Below, piece by piece: positions 48,914 through 58,235 of a stretch of 64,000 nt of DNA. The stretch's first letter is position 1, and every line of letters begins with the position of its first letter. The position numbers were made by a program, and so were the translations under genes. The stretch comes from Rhodoblastus sp963736175. Lineage in GTDB: Bacteria > Pseudomonadota > Alphaproteobacteria > Rhizobiales > Beijerinckiaceae. The stretch is taken from NCBI GenBank assembly GCA_963736175.1, contig CAVTNU010000014.1:124001-188000 (forward strand), in the 5' to 3' direction. The notes beneath the pieces are model-generated. The model worked only from the letters and a program-made list of their open reading frames with translations, ran no database searches and had not been told where the DNA came from.

Positions 48914-50485
48914 TTGCCGCCCGATTCGACCGAACAATTTGACATCGGCCCCGTCGACATCTTCGTCATCGGCGGCGGCGTCAACGGCTGCGGCGTCGCT
49001 CGCGACGCGGCCGGTCGCGGCTACACGGTCTGCCTCGCCGAAATGAACGATCTGGCGAGCGGAACCTCGTCGAAAGCGACCAAGCTCATTCACGGCGGCC
49101 TGCGCTATCTCGAATTTTATGAATTCCGCCTGGTGCGCGAGGCGCTCGCCGAACGCGAAATTCTGTTGCGCGCCGCGCCCCATATCATCAAGCCGATCCG
49201 TTTCGTCCTCCCCTGGCGCAAGGGCCTGCGACCGAAATGGCTGCTGCGCCTGGGCTTGCTCCTTTACGACCATATCGGCGGGCGCAAGGCCTTGCCGCCG
49301 ACCCGCACGCTCGATCTGCGACGCGACGCGGCGGGCCTGCCGCTCAAACCGGAATTTACCGACGGCTTTGAATATTCCGATTGCCAGGTCGACGATTCCC
49401 GGCTCGTGGCGCTCAATGCGCGCGACGCCGCCGATCATGGCGCCGAGATCCTGACCGGCTGCGAAATGTTGTCGGCGCGCTCGGACGGCGGCCTTTGGCG
49501 GCTGCGCCTGCGTCAGGCGCGGACGGGAAAAACTTTCGACATCAGCGCGCGCGTGCTGGTCAACGCCGCCGGTCCCTGGGTCGACCGCGCGCTCGACAAA
49601 ATCGCCGGGCGCCGTCAACAGCACGGCGCTCGTCTGGTGCAAGGCGCGCACATCGTCGTGAAGAAGTTTTTCGAACACGACAAAAGCTACATATTCCAAC
49701 ATCCCGACGGACGGGTGGTGTTCGTCATCCCGTTCGAGGACAAGTTCGCCCTCATCGGCACGACCGACCTCGAGTACAAAGGCGATCCCGCCGACACCGC
49801 CATAAGCCCGGCGGAGGCGGATTATCTGCGGCAGGCGGCGAGCGCCTATTTCGCCCGCCCCATCGCCCGCGAGGACGTGGTGGCGTCCTTCAGCGGCGTG
49901 CGGCCCCTTTATGACGATCACGCCTCCAAGGCGCAGGAGGCGACGCGCGATTACGTCCTGACCGACGAGACGATCGCCGGCGCGCCGCTCATCAATATTT
50001 TCGGCGGCAAAATCACGACATATCGGCGTCTGGCGGAAAAGGTTCTGGTTCGCGTCGGCCGTTTTATTGGCGATCGCGGCGCGCCGTGGACGGAGAAGGC
50101 GCCCCTGCCCGGCGGCGACTTTCCAGATGGCGACGTCAACGCCTTTTGCAAGGCGCTGCTGGCGCGGAAACCGTTTCTTCCCGGGCCCCTGGCGGCGCGC
50201 TACGCCCGTTCCTACGGGACCGCATGCCTTCAATTTCTGGAGGGCGCGCGGACGATGGCGGATCTCGGCCGGGACTTCGGCGCCGGACTGACAGCCGCCG
50301 AAATCGATTATCTCGTCGACAGGGAATGGGCGCGCACGGCCGATGATATCCTCTGGCGCCGATCGAAACGCGGACTGGTCTGCGCGCCATCGACGCGAGG
50401 CGACATAGACGCCTATCTCGCCGAAAGGGCCAGTCGACATCCAACCTCACAGCATTTGCCGAACGACGCCGGAGTGCCGCCATGA
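48914..50485 (+). CDS. glpD: Glycerol-3-phosphate dehydrogenase (aerobic, FAD)
   Basis: 523 residues from a TTG at 48914 (GGGA upstream); no ATG fits. The FAD-binding motif VIGGGVNGCGVARDAAGRG is near the N-terminus, with the family segments SGTSSKATKLIHGGLRYLE and FGGKITTYRRLAE. GlpD passes electrons from glycerol-3-phosphate to quinone at the inner membrane. It overlaps glpK by four bases, so the glycerol pathway is one operon. Confidence 0.95.
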   Translation: MPPDSTEQFDIGPVDIFVIGGGVNGCGVARDAAGRGYTVCLAEMNDLASGTSSKATKLIHGGLRYLEFYEFRLVREALAEREILLRAAPHIIKPIRFVLPWRKGLRPKWLLRLGLLLYDHIGGRKALPPTRTLDLRRDAAGLPLKPEFTDGFEYSDCQVDDSRLVALNARDAADHGAEILTGCEMLSARSDGGLWRLRLRQARTGKTFDISARVLVNAAGPWVDRALDKIAGRRQQHGARLVQGAHIVVKKFFEHDKSYIFQHPDGRVVFVIPFEDKFALIGTTDLEYKGDPADTAISPAEADYLRQAASAYFARPIAREDVVASFSGVRPLYDDHASKAQEATRDYVLTDETIAGAPLINIFGGKITTYRRLAEKVLVRVGRFIGDRGAPWTEKAPLPGGDFPDGDVNAFCKALLARKPFLPGPLAARYARSYGTACLQFLEGARTMADLGRDFGAGLTAAEIDYLVDREWARTADDILWRRSKRGLVCAPSTRGDIDAYLAERASRHPTSQHLPNDAGVPP

Positions 50486-51990
50486 CGCGAGCGGGCTCGC
50501 AGAAATATGTCGGCGCTATCGACCAGGGCACAACGTCGACGCGTTGCATCCTGTTCGATCGCGCCGGCGCCATCGTCGCGCGCGAGCAGATCGAACATGC
50601 GCAGATCTGCCCGGGGCCTGGACTGGTGGAGCATGACGCGCTGGAAATCTGGCGCAACGTGCAGGCATGCGTGTCCGGCGCGCTCGCCAATGCTGGCCTG
50701 GGACCAGGAAATCTCGCCGCCGTCGGCCTGACCAATCAGCGCGAGACCTGTCTGGTCTGGAACCGCAGGACCGGCGCCCCGCTGCACAACGCCTTGGTGT
50801 GGATGGACATGCGCACCAGCGATTTGGTGGCGCAATTCTCGCGCGAGGGCGGTCAGGACCGGCTGCGCGCCAGCACTGGTCTGCCGCTGGCGAGCTATTT
50901 CTCCGGCCTGAAACTGCGCTGGCTGCTCGATCACATCGAAGGCGCGCGGGACGCGGCGGCGCGCGGCGACGCGCTGTTCGGAACGATCGACAGTTGGATC
51001 GCCTGGAATTTGACGGGCGGAGTCGACGGCGGCGCGCACGTTACCGACGTCACCAACGCCTCGCGCACGCAATTGATGAACCTGCGGACGCTCGCCTGGG
51101 ATGAGGCCATTCTCGACCTCTTCGGCATACCGCCGGCCTGCCTGCCGGAAATCCGTTCGTCGAGCGAGATTTTCGGCGCCATTCCCGCGCTCGGCGGGAC
51201 GCCCTTGTCCGGCATGCTCGGCGATCAGCAGGCGGCCTTGTTCGGGCAGGCCTGCCTGCGGCCGGGGCAAGCGAAAAATACCTACGGCACCGGCTGTTTC
51301 GTGCTGATGAACACCGGCGAAACCCCGTTCGTGTCGAAATGCGGACTGTTGACGACGCTCGCCTATCAATTGGGCGAGACGAAGCCCGTTTACGCGCTTG
51401 AAGGCTCGATCGCAGTCGCCGGCGCGCTGACGCAATGGCTGCGCGACAACCTCGGGCTCATCGACAGAACCGAGGATATCGAAGCTTTGGCACGCTCCGT
51501 GCCCGACAATGGCGATGTCTATTTCGTTCCGGCTTTTTCGGGTTTGTTCGCGCCGCATTGGCGCCCCGACGCGCGGGGAATCATCGCCGGCCTGACGCGT
51601 TTCGCCAACAAGGGCCATATCGCCCGCGCCGCTCTGGAGGCAAGCGCCTATCAAACCGCTGAAGTTCTCGCCGCGATGACGGCCGACAGCGCGGTCCCGA
51701 TCAGCCAATTGCGCGTCGACGGCGCAATGACGGCCAATGAATTGCTCATGCAATTCCAGGCCGACATGCTCGACGCGCCGGTCACCCGCCCCGAGGTGAT
51801 CGAAACCACGGCGCTCGGCGCGGCATACGCCGCCGGGCTCGCGGTGGGCTATTGGCGAGGCGTCGAAGATATCGAAGCCAACTGGCGGATCGGCAAGACA
51901 TGGGGTCCACAGTTGGACGCCGAAACGCGCGGCAAACTCTTCGCCGGCTGGACCAAGGCGCTCGAGCGCTCGAAGGGCTGGGTCGCCTGA
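50482..51990 (+). CDS. glpK: Glycerol kinase
   Basis: 502 residues. FGGY kinase features: AIDQGTTSTRCILFDR at the N-terminus, LGDQQAALFGQ and GTGCFVLMNTG around the ATP site, and FSGLFAPHWRPDARG. It phosphorylates glycerol with ATP. It is translationally coupled to glpD and convergent with a lipase-like gene that could supply glycerol. Confidence 0.96.
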   Translation: MTRAGSQKYVGAIDQGTTSTRCILFDRAGAIVAREQIEHAQICPGPGLVEHDALEIWRNVQACVSGALANAGLGPGNLAAVGLTNQRETCLVWNRRTGAPLHNALVWMDMRTSDLVAQFSREGGQDRLRASTGLPLASYFSGLKLRWLLDHIEGARDAAARGDALFGTIDSWIAWNLTGGVDGGAHVTDVTNASRTQLMNLRTLAWDEAILDLFGIPPACLPEIRSSSEIFGAIPALGGTPLSGMLGDQQAALFGQACLRPGQAKNTYGTGCFVLMNTGETPFVSKCGLLTTLAYQLGETKPVYALEGSIAVAGALTQWLRDNLGLIDRTEDIEALARSVPDNGDVYFVPAFSGLFAPHWRPDARGIIAGLTRFANKGHIARAALEASAYQTAEVLAAMTADSAVPISQLRVDGAMTANELLMQFQADMLDAPVTRPEVIETTALGAAYAAGLAVGYWRGVEDIEANWRIGKTWGPQLDAETRGKLFAGWTKALERSKGWVA

Positions 51991-51993
51991 ATG

Positions 51994-52917
51994 TCAGTTT
52001 TTTGCAGCGCCGACGCCGTCAAGCCAGGCGATCAGATCCGCCGTGACCTCGTCACGATTGATTTCGTTGAGCGTTTCGTGCCGAGCCTCCGGGTAGACGC
52101 GGCTGCTCACGTTTGTCAGGCCGGCCTTGCGATAGGCTTCGATCAGGCCGGTTAGATTTTCGCCCACCGGATCGGCGGAGCCGGAAAAAATATAGATCGG
52201 CAAATCTTTTCTGATCCGGGCAAGATTTTGCGGCGCCGTCAATCCGCCGAGCGCGTCGACCAGATCGATCGCGAGCTGCACGGTGAAAGGGAAACCGCAT
52301 AAAGGATCGGCGACATATTTGTCGACCTCCTTTTCGTCGCGCGACAGCCAGTCGAAATCGGTGCGATTGGGCGCGAACTTTTTGTTGAAAGCGCCGAACA
52401 ACATAGCTTGCAAAATTGCGCTTTTGCCATGGCCGCCCAGGCGCAAGCGCTCGAAGCGGGCGATCAGGGCGCCGACCCTGGCGATCGCCGGCGGCGCGCC
52501 ATTCGAGCCGGAAAGCACAGCGCCCGCCAGCCGATCGCCATGATCGGCGATGAATTGCTGGCCCAATAACGAGCCCATCGAATGGCCAAAAAAGACGATC
52601 GGCGTTCCCGGGAAATCGGCCTCGATGCGCAGGGTGAGCGTGGCCAGATCGGAAAGACATACGTCCCAACCGTCGGCGCGCGCGAAATAGCCCAGAAACC
52701 CGCCTTTCGCTGTTTCGCCATGGCCGCGCAGATCGATGGCGTACACGCCGTAGCCGGCCGCTGTCAGAGCTTGCGCCAATCGCCCATAGCGTCCGCCATG
52801 TTCGGCGAGGCCGTGGACGATCTGCACGACGGCGCGAGGCGCCCCCTCCGGCGTCCAGCGGTAGACATGAAGGCTGACGCCATCGGCGGCGGTCAGGAAA
52901 AATTCGTCGGCGGACAT
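51994..52917 (-). CDS. Alpha/beta hydrolase (monoacylglycerol-lipase-like, S33)
   Basis: 307 residues. The nucleophile elbow is FGHSMGS, with the Asp in SGSADPVGEN and the His in EARHETLNE. The oxyanion HG dipeptide lies in QIVHGLAEHGGRY. Hydrolase_4/MGL-type members cleave monoacylglycerol or phospholipid. Its stop is three bases from glpK's, tail to tail, so a link to glycerol use is plausible but not shown. Confidence 0.9.
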   Translation of the reverse strand: MSADEFFLTAADGVSLHVYRWTPEGAPRAVVQIVHGLAEHGGRYGRLAQALTAAGYGVYAIDLRGHGETAKGGFLGYFARADGWDVCLSDLATLTLRIEADFPGTPIVFFGHSMGSLLGQQFIADHGDRLAGAVLSGSNGAPPAIARVGALIARFERLRLGGHGKSAILQAMLFGAFNKKFAPNRTDFDWLSRDEKEVDKYVADPLCGFPFTVQLAIDLVDALGGLTAPQNLARIRKDLPIYIFSGSADPVGENLTGLIEAYRKAGLTNVSSRVYPEARHETLNEINRDEVTADLIAWLDGVGAAKN

Positions 52918-52944
52918 GTCTTTCGAACTCCCCTGCCGCGCCGA

Positions 52945-53520
52945 TCAGGCGGCCTGATCGCTCCCGCCGGCCAGTCTCGGAGCCATGCGCGCCAAGACTT
53001 CGTCGTGCTTGACGAAATGGTGCCACAACGCCGCGCCGGCGTGAAGCGCGACAATGGCGAACAAGATCCAGGCCGCCACTACATGCGCGCCGCCCGCGTT
53101 ATGCGCCAATATCTTGTCGATCGGCGCGATTTGCGGCAGCGTGAAAAGACCGAACCATACAATCGGATGATTGCCCGCCTGGGACATAACGAAACCGGAG
53201 ATCGGCATGGCGAACATCAGGGCGTAAAGCGCCAGATGAATGGCGTCGGAGGCGCTCTTGATCACTTTCGGCGGCGGATTGCGATAGGCCGGCGCGCCCT
53301 TGACCAAACGCCAGGCGAGCCGGAGGACGGCCAGCGCCAGGATCGTCACGCCTATCGATTTGTGCATGCCGAACAACGGTCCGCGCAGCGCGTCCTCGCG
53401 CGGCAGATTGGCCGCGTAGAAGCCGATTGCGAAACCAATGACGATGAGCGCCGCCATCGCCCAATGGAAAGCGCGCAATCCCTTGTCATAAACATAGGTT
53501 TGATCGGGTGTCGTGTTCAT
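52945..53520 (-). CDS. Cytochrome b561 family protein
   Basis: 191 residues from the ATG at 53520. Four membrane helices carry the haem-ligand His residues of the b561/YodB family (RAFHWAMAALIVIG, FGMHKSIGV, AHVVAAWILFAIVALHAGAALWHHFV). It moves electrons in the inner membrane, in E. coli relatives from ubiquinol or to superoxide. It lies downstream of the FNR-type gene on the same strand with a 150 bp gap. Confidence 0.92.
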   Translation of the reverse strand: MNTTPDQTYVYDKGLRAFHWAMAALIVIGFAIGFYAANLPREDALRGPLFGMHKSIGVTILALAVLRLAWRLVKGAPAYRNPPPKVIKSASDAIHLALYALMFAMPISGFVMSQAGNHPIVWFGLFTLPQIAPIDKILAHNAGGAHVVAAWILFAIVALHAGAALWHHFVKHDEVLARMAPRLAGGSDQAA

Positions 53521-53670
53521 GCTCGCCTCGCCATGAAATATATTTCGCCGCGAAAACCGCAGCCCGACTTTGACACGCCCCCGCCGCCGCGACGCTTTGG
53601 GTTTGACTGTTGAAAGCAAAACCCCGAAGCGCCCGGGAGACGTGGAGAAGACCTCTGATAGCTTGATTCG

Positions 53671-54478
53671 TTAGAGTTCGGCGAGCCGTTCGATACGCGC
53701 CACATCGAGCAGGCGCACTCCGTCCGGCACGATCACGATCGCCTTCTCGCGCGCGAACTTCGTCAACATGCGGCTGACCGTTTCGACCGTCAGGCCGAGA
53801 AAATCGCCAATGTCCAAACGGGTCATCGGCAGCGGAATATGCAGCGTCTGGCCGTTGATCTTCGCCCAGCGTTCGCGCAGGCCAATCAAAAAAGCCGCGA
53901 TCTTTTCTTCCGCCGTCCGTCGACCCAGGATCACCATCTGATCCTGCGCCAGAACTCAGTTCATGTGAGGCCATCGAATGCAGGCGTCGCAGCAAATGCG
54001 GCTTTTCGTCCAAAAATTCGGAAAATCCGGCGCGCGAAAACTGGCAGGCCGTAATCGGGCTGAGAGTGTCGGCCGAATAGACATTGCGTTCGCTCATGGC
54101 CAGGCCGAGGAAATCGCCCGGCAGCGCGAAACCGACAATCTGGCGCCGGCCGTCCGGCAGCAGCTTGTATAAGCGAACCGAGCCGGCTGTAAGGTTGAAA
54201 ACCATCTCGGCCGCCTCGTCCTGTTGGAACAAGGTGGCCTTGGCCGGCAGAGAGATGGTGCGGCCGAGGCGCGCCAACCCTTCCTTTTCATCTGGCGTCA
54301 GCACATTGCAGACGCTCAACTCCTTGACCTGACACAAATAGCAATCAAGCGGCGACGAGCCGCCGATATGCATGTGGCAGGCGCCGTGCGGAGCAGGACA
54401 ATGGGACGGGACATGCGACGGGCTCCGTGCGGAGCCCGGGCTGTCTTCCAGATGAGCGTTCGACTTCGAAAACGGCAT
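53671..54478 (-). CDS. FNR/FnrN-type oxygen-sensing regulator, with an apparent frameshift
   Basis: CRP/FNR family. The N-terminus has a Cys cluster of the FnrN spacing, Cys46-x2-Cys49-x7-Cys57, plus Cys145, enough to ligate an oxygen-labile [4Fe-4S]. The cyclic-nucleotide-fold (ATLFQQDEAAEMVFNL) and the C-terminal HTH with the FNR-type recognition helix VETVSRML (E..SR) are present. The frame breaks after SHEL: one extra T near 53959 puts the C-terminus (QMVILGRRTAEEKIAAF) in another frame. Removing it gives 268 residues, usual for the family. A near-perfect FNR box lies 40 bp upstream. Confidence 0.85.
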
Positions 54479-54517
54479 AAGCGCTCTTAGCACGCCGTCG
54501 CGAAGAACGGAAATTTT

Positions 54518-54531
54518 TTGATCTGCGTCAA
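54518..54531. promoter_or_regulatory. FNR-box-like site upstream of the fnr gene
   Basis: TTGAT-CTGC-GTCAA matches TTGAT-N4-ATCAA at nine of ten bases. It lies between the divergent fnr-type gene and the hypothetical gene at 54582. Autoregulation or control of the divergent gene is inferred. Confidence 0.6.
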
Positions 54532-54581
54532 TGTGCGGCGCCCGACGACCCCGGCAATGTCTCCCCAGACGGGAGCTTCTT

Positions 54582-55055
54582 TTGGACAGCGTTTTCACAG
54601 CGAGGGAATTGCTCCCTGCTTCTGGAAGGCGAGCTTTTCCGCTTATCGCCCTATTTCATAGCGACGTGACGCTCGAATCCTGGCGGGATTTCGTCGCGTC
54701 TTTCGCCGTCGACGGCGCGTCGGATCGGGGGCTGGTGGCCCTGGAGGACATGCGCGGCTATATCCACGGCTGTTTTTCGTTCCGCGTCGTCCAATCGACC
54801 GAATATGGGCGCCATTTGCATATCGCCGATCTCGTCGTCGCCAACCTGCCCGGACAGTGCCTTTTGCACAAGGTCAAGGAAAAGGTCGAAGCGCTCGCCG
54901 AGGAGCATGGCTGTAAGACGGTATTCTTCGAAGTGGGCGAAAGCACGCGCCGCTTGGCCGAGGACCTGCAACGGCTGACGCGGGAGGAAGGCGCCGGCGC
55001 GCTGTTCGTCTATTCATCGCAGTCCCGCCAAAGATTTGGCGCGCGCGCCGGTTAA
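54582..55055 (+). CDS. Hypothetical protein
   Basis: 157 residues from a TTG at 54582, which has GGGAG seven bases upstream; an upstream start at 54531 would lie in the FNR-like site. The middle (HIADLVVANLPGQCLLHKVKEK) has the strand-helix look of a GNAT acetyltransferase AcCoA-binding region, but the signature is too weak to assign. It is divergent from the fnr-type gene and could be under the same box. Confidence 0.55.
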   Translation: MDSVFTARELLPASGRRAFPLIALFHSDVTLESWRDFVASFAVDGASDRGLVALEDMRGYIHGCFSFRVVQSTEYGRHLHIADLVVANLPGQCLLHKVKEKVEALAEEHGCKTVFFEVGESTRRLAEDLQRLTREEGAGALFVYSSQSRQRFGARAG

Positions 55056-55162
55056 GCGGCTTGCTTGCCCGCCATTGCGCATTCCCCTATGTCTGATCGC
55101 AAAAGCCGGAGCTGGAGAACCTGCGTCGGCCTTTTCGACGAGGCGGGCGGAGGTTTGACGAC

Positions 55163-55954
55163 ATGAACGAGGCGCAGGCGCGTTCGCACCGGTTCGAGCG
55201 AATCAGCTTTCTGTCGTCCGGGACGCCCGAGGCCGACAGCGCGCGCGAGCGGCTGGTCGCCCGATATGGCGACACCCCCCCGGAAGAGGCCGACGTCATC
55301 GTCGCGCTCGGCGGCGACGGCTTGATGCTGCAGACGCTGCATCGCTTCATCGGCCGCAAGGCGCCGATTTTCGGCATGAATCGCGGTTCGGTCGGCTTTC
55401 TGATGAATGAATTCCGGGAATCCGGCTTGCGCAAACGGCTCGATCACGCGCGCAGCTCGATCATCCATCCCTTGTTGATGTGCGCCGAGAATTTGGCTGG
55501 CGAAACGAGCGAGGCGCGCGCCATCAACGAGGTGTCGCTGTTGCGTCAATCGGCCCAGGCGGCCAAGTTGCGTCTGTCCATCGACGGACGGGAGCGTCTT
55601 GCCGAACTCGTCGCCGACGGCATGTTGGTGGCCACGCCCGCCGGCTCGACCGCCTATAATCTATCGGCGAACGGGCCGATCCTGCCGCTGGAGGCGCCCT
55701 TGATGGCGCTCACGCCGATCTCCGCCTTCCGGCCGCGACGCTGGCGCGGCGCCCTGTTGCCGGACAGGGCCGAGGTCGCCATCGACATTTTGGAAGCGGA
55801 AAAGCGGCCCGTTTCGGCGGTAGCCGACCATTTCGAATTCCGCGACGTCGTCCGCGTTGAGATCGCGATGGATCATTCGACCGGCCTCGAACTTCTGCAC
55901 GACCCCGGCCATTCGCTGGAAGAACGCATTCTGCGCGAACAATTCGGGTATTGA
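55163..55954 (+). CDS. nadK: NAD kinase
   Basis: 263 residues. The GGDG motif (VALGGDGLMLQ) and the NE/D-type segment (INEVSLLRQ) of diacylglycerol/NAD kinases are present, then the DGMLVATPAGSTAYNLSANG region. It phosphorylates NAD+ to NADP+ in the cytoplasm. It is 108 bp after the hypothetical gene and is closely followed by a Nudix gene. Confidence 0.95.
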   Translation: MNEAQARSHRFERISFLSSGTPEADSARERLVARYGDTPPEEADVIVALGGDGLMLQTLHRFIGRKAPIFGMNRGSVGFLMNEFRESGLRKRLDHARSSIIHPLLMCAENLAGETSEARAINEVSLLRQSAQAAKLRLSIDGRERLAELVADGMLVATPAGSTAYNLSANGPILPLEAPLMALTPISAFRPRRWRGALLPDRAEVAIDILEAEKRPVSAVADHFEFRDVVRVEIAMDHSTGLELLHDPGHSLEERILREQFGY

Positions 55955-55959
55955 CCGGC

Positions 55960-56541
55960 ATGGACGAACGGCTGCGCGACCTCAAGGAAACGGTTCTGGC
56001 GAAAGGCAAATATGTCTACAGCCAGCTCACGTATGCTTTGCGCGGCGTCGACGGCGTCTTTCGTCCGCAGCGGCGATTCCTGTTCCGCCGCTCCGATGCG
56101 GCGACCATTCTGCCCTACGACGCGGCCCGCAAGACGCTCATCCTGACGCGGCAATTCCGGCTCGGCGCCTATATGAACGACGGGATTCGCGAGCTTCTCG
56201 AAGCCTGCGCCGGCGTCATCGATCCGGGCGAAACGCCGCTGGCGGCGATCCGGCGCGAGGCGATGGAAGAGACCGGACTGCGGCTTGACGCGCCGGAATT
56301 TCTTTTTGAGGCCTTCGTCAGCCCGGCGTCCTCGACCGAAAAACTGCACTTTTTCGTCGCCCCTTACGATCCGACAGCGCGCGTCGCCGCCGGCGGCGGA
56401 TTGGCGGAGGAAGACGAGGACATCGAAGTGGTCGAAGTGGCGTTCGCGGAGGCGCTGGACATGGCCGCGCGGGGACGGATCCGCGACGCCAAGACGCTGG
56501 TTCTGCTTTACTGGCTTGAGGCGTCGGGACGGATGGATTGA
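55960..56541 (+). CDS. Nudix family pyrophosphatase (NudK-like)
   Basis: 193 residues from the ATG at 55960; a TTG at 55951 overlapping the nadK stop is possible. The Nudix box is complete: GVIDPGETPLAAIRREAMEE starting at the Gly, with the GL after it. Members hydrolyse nucleoside diphosphate sugars or NDP-X compounds. Pairing with nadK suggests nucleotide homeostasis but does not define the substrate. Confidence 0.9.
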   Translation: MDERLRDLKETVLAKGKYVYSQLTYALRGVDGVFRPQRRFLFRRSDAATILPYDAARKTLILTRQFRLGAYMNDGIRELLEACAGVIDPGETPLAAIRREAMEETGLRLDAPEFLFEAFVSPASSTEKLHFFVAPYDPTARVAAGGGLAEEDEDIEVVEVAFAEALDMAARGRIRDAKTLVLLYWLEASGRMD

Positions 56542-57075
56542 GTCGCCGACCGCGATCGCCGAGCGTCATTTGACAATAGATTGATCTATAGTGAAAAAAC
56601 ACCGAAACGCGATAGCGTTGGATAACCAGCCGCGGCAATGGAAACGGCGTCCGCGCGCCACACGGCGTCCGCCCGCGACAACATGTCGCGTCAAATTTTG
56701 CCCGCGCGCCCGCCTGTATCGGCGCGAAACTGAAAGTTTACGTCCTGCTTCGCTCGCAATTTTCCGCCAAATTCGACCCGCGGCCGATGTTTCAAATTCG
56801 CAAATTGGCTTAAACGCGGCTCGCGAACGCGATCCTTATTCAACCTGGTGCGACTTTAGTTGCAATAAACGGTAGTCTAAAATTGATAAAACAACTGATT
56901 ATTACACAGCAATGCTAAATGTTAGCTAGATTTTATGCTTAAATAAGCTTGCGTGCATTTCGATCTCACAGTTGTCTTTGATGCGGATCAAAGACGCGAC
57001 AATTTCGCCAACCAATATTTCACGACAAGAAAAATCCGGCGCGCGGAGAAATTGCGCTGAGCGAGGGAGGATAGC
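56542..57075. other. Regulatory region of the hydrogenase operon
   Basis: 534 bp without a convincing gene; a 94-codon plus frame (56591-56875) is Arg/Pro-rich and not protein-like. The stretch 56840-56960 is clearly more AT-rich than the rest of the window. It contains an inverted repeat GCTAA-ATG-TTAGC (56914-56926) and the FNR box. Confidence 0.6.
56978..56991. promoter_or_regulatory. Perfect FNR box upstream of hybO
   Basis: TTGAT-GCGG-ATCAA, an exact match to TTGAT-N4-ATCAA, 85 bp before the hybO start codon. FNR-type activators typically bind about 41 bp before the transcription start, which would leave a leader of roughly 50 bases. The gene for an FNR-type protein is 2.5 kb away. Confidence 0.8.
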
Positions 57076-58230
57076 GTGGCGTCAGCACGTGAAGATCACG
57101 CAGCTATTGAGCAGCGATTTGGCGTTTCGCGCCGCGAATTCCTCACCTTTTGCACAGCCATCGCGGCGACCATGGGATTGCCGCGCTCCGCGGCGGCGGA
57201 AGTCGCCGCAGCCATAACCAGCAAGCAGCGGCCTTCGGTCATCTGGCTGCACCATCAGGAATGCACCGGCTGCACGGAATCGATGTTGCGCGCCGAGCAT
57301 CCGACGCTGGAAAAACTGATCCTCGACATCGTCTCGCTCGACTATCACGAAACCCTGTTCGCCGCCGCCGGCCATCAGATCGAAGCGGCCCGTCGCGCGG
57401 CGATGGAGAAGAACAAGGGCAAATACCTGCTGGTGGTCGAGGGCGCCATTCCGCTTAAAGACAAAGGCATTTACTGCAAGATCGGCGGCCAGACCTCGCT
57501 GGAGCTGACGCAGGAAGTCGCCGCCAACGCGGCGGCGATCATCGCGCTCGGCTCGTGCGCCTCCTGGGGCGGTATGCCCTCCGCGCCGCCGAACCCGACC
57601 GGATCGGCCGGCGTCGGCGAAGCGCTCGGCCGCAACGATATTCTGACCATCCCGGGCTGTCCGTCGAATCCCTACAATTTCCTCGCCTGCGTCGTTCACT
57701 TCCTGACCTTCGGTAAACTGCCGCCTACCGACGCGCTCGGGCGGCCATCGTTCGCCTTCAGCCGGCTGGTGCATGAAAATTGCGAAAGGCGGGCCCATTT
57801 CGACGCTGGACGCTTCGCGCTGGAATTCGGCGACGAAGGTCATCGCAAGGGCTATTGCCTCTACAAGCTCGGCTGCAAAGGCCCAGAGACCTACGCCAAT
57901 TGCCCCGCCGTGCTGTTCGGCGACGTCGGCATGCAGTCCTGGCCGGTCGGCACGGGCCATCCGTGCATCGGCTGCGCGGAGCCTGGCGTCGGCTTCCGCA
58001 AACCTATTCACGCCCTCGCCGATCTGACCGGCCAACGCCCGCCCGCCGGCTATCCGCGCGTAGACGAGCCGCAGGGCAATGGCGCGACGATCGCCGCCGT
58101 AGCGGTGCTGTCGGGCGCCGTGGGGGCCGCCGTCGGCGCCGGCGTCAAGCTGACGAAAATGTTGAGCGCGATCGAAAAAGGCGCTGACGCGAGTTCGAGC
58201 CAACCGCCAGCCGATCCCCATCAGGAGTAG
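57076..58230 (+). CDS. hybO: [NiFe] hydrogenase small subunit, HybO type
   Basis: 384 residues from a GTG with GGGAGG five bases upstream. A Tat signal (SRREFLTF, about 18-25) exports it folded with the large subunit. It carries three Fe-S clusters. Proximal-cluster Cys63, Cys66, Cys161 and Cys195 are in CTGC, GSC and GCPSNP; Cys236, Cys261, Cys267, Cys276, Cys297 and Cys300 serve the others with His233. The extra Cys of oxygen-tolerant enzymes are absent (CTGC, not CTCC; WGGM, not WGC). A C-terminal membrane segment (about 335-358) anchors it. The operon order hybO-A-B-C-D matches E. coli hydrogenase 2. Confidence 0.95.
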   Translation: MASAREDHAAIEQRFGVSRREFLTFCTAIAATMGLPRSAAAEVAAAITSKQRPSVIWLHHQECTGCTESMLRAEHPTLEKLILDIVSLDYHETLFAAAGHQIEAARRAAMEKNKGKYLLVVEGAIPLKDKGIYCKIGGQTSLELTQEVAANAAAIIALGSCASWGGMPSAPPNPTGSAGVGEALGRNDILTIPGCPSNPYNFLACVVHFLTFGKLPPTDALGRPSFAFSRLVHENCERRAHFDAGRFALEFGDEGHRKGYCLYKLGCKGPETYANCPAVLFGDVGMQSWPVGTGHPCIGCAEPGVGFRKPIHALADLTGQRPPAGYPRVDEPQGNGATIAAVAVLSGAVGAAVGAGVKLTKMLSAIEKGADASSSQPPADPHQE

Positions 58231-58235
58231 CCGCG

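Noticed and set aside
48878..50440. 520-codon minus-strand frame opposite glpD
   Set aside because: Shadow of glpD with low-complexity Ala/Arg composition.
56591..56875. 94-codon plus frame in the hydrogenase upstream region
   Set aside because: Poor composition for a protein and it runs into the AT-rich regulatory stretch.
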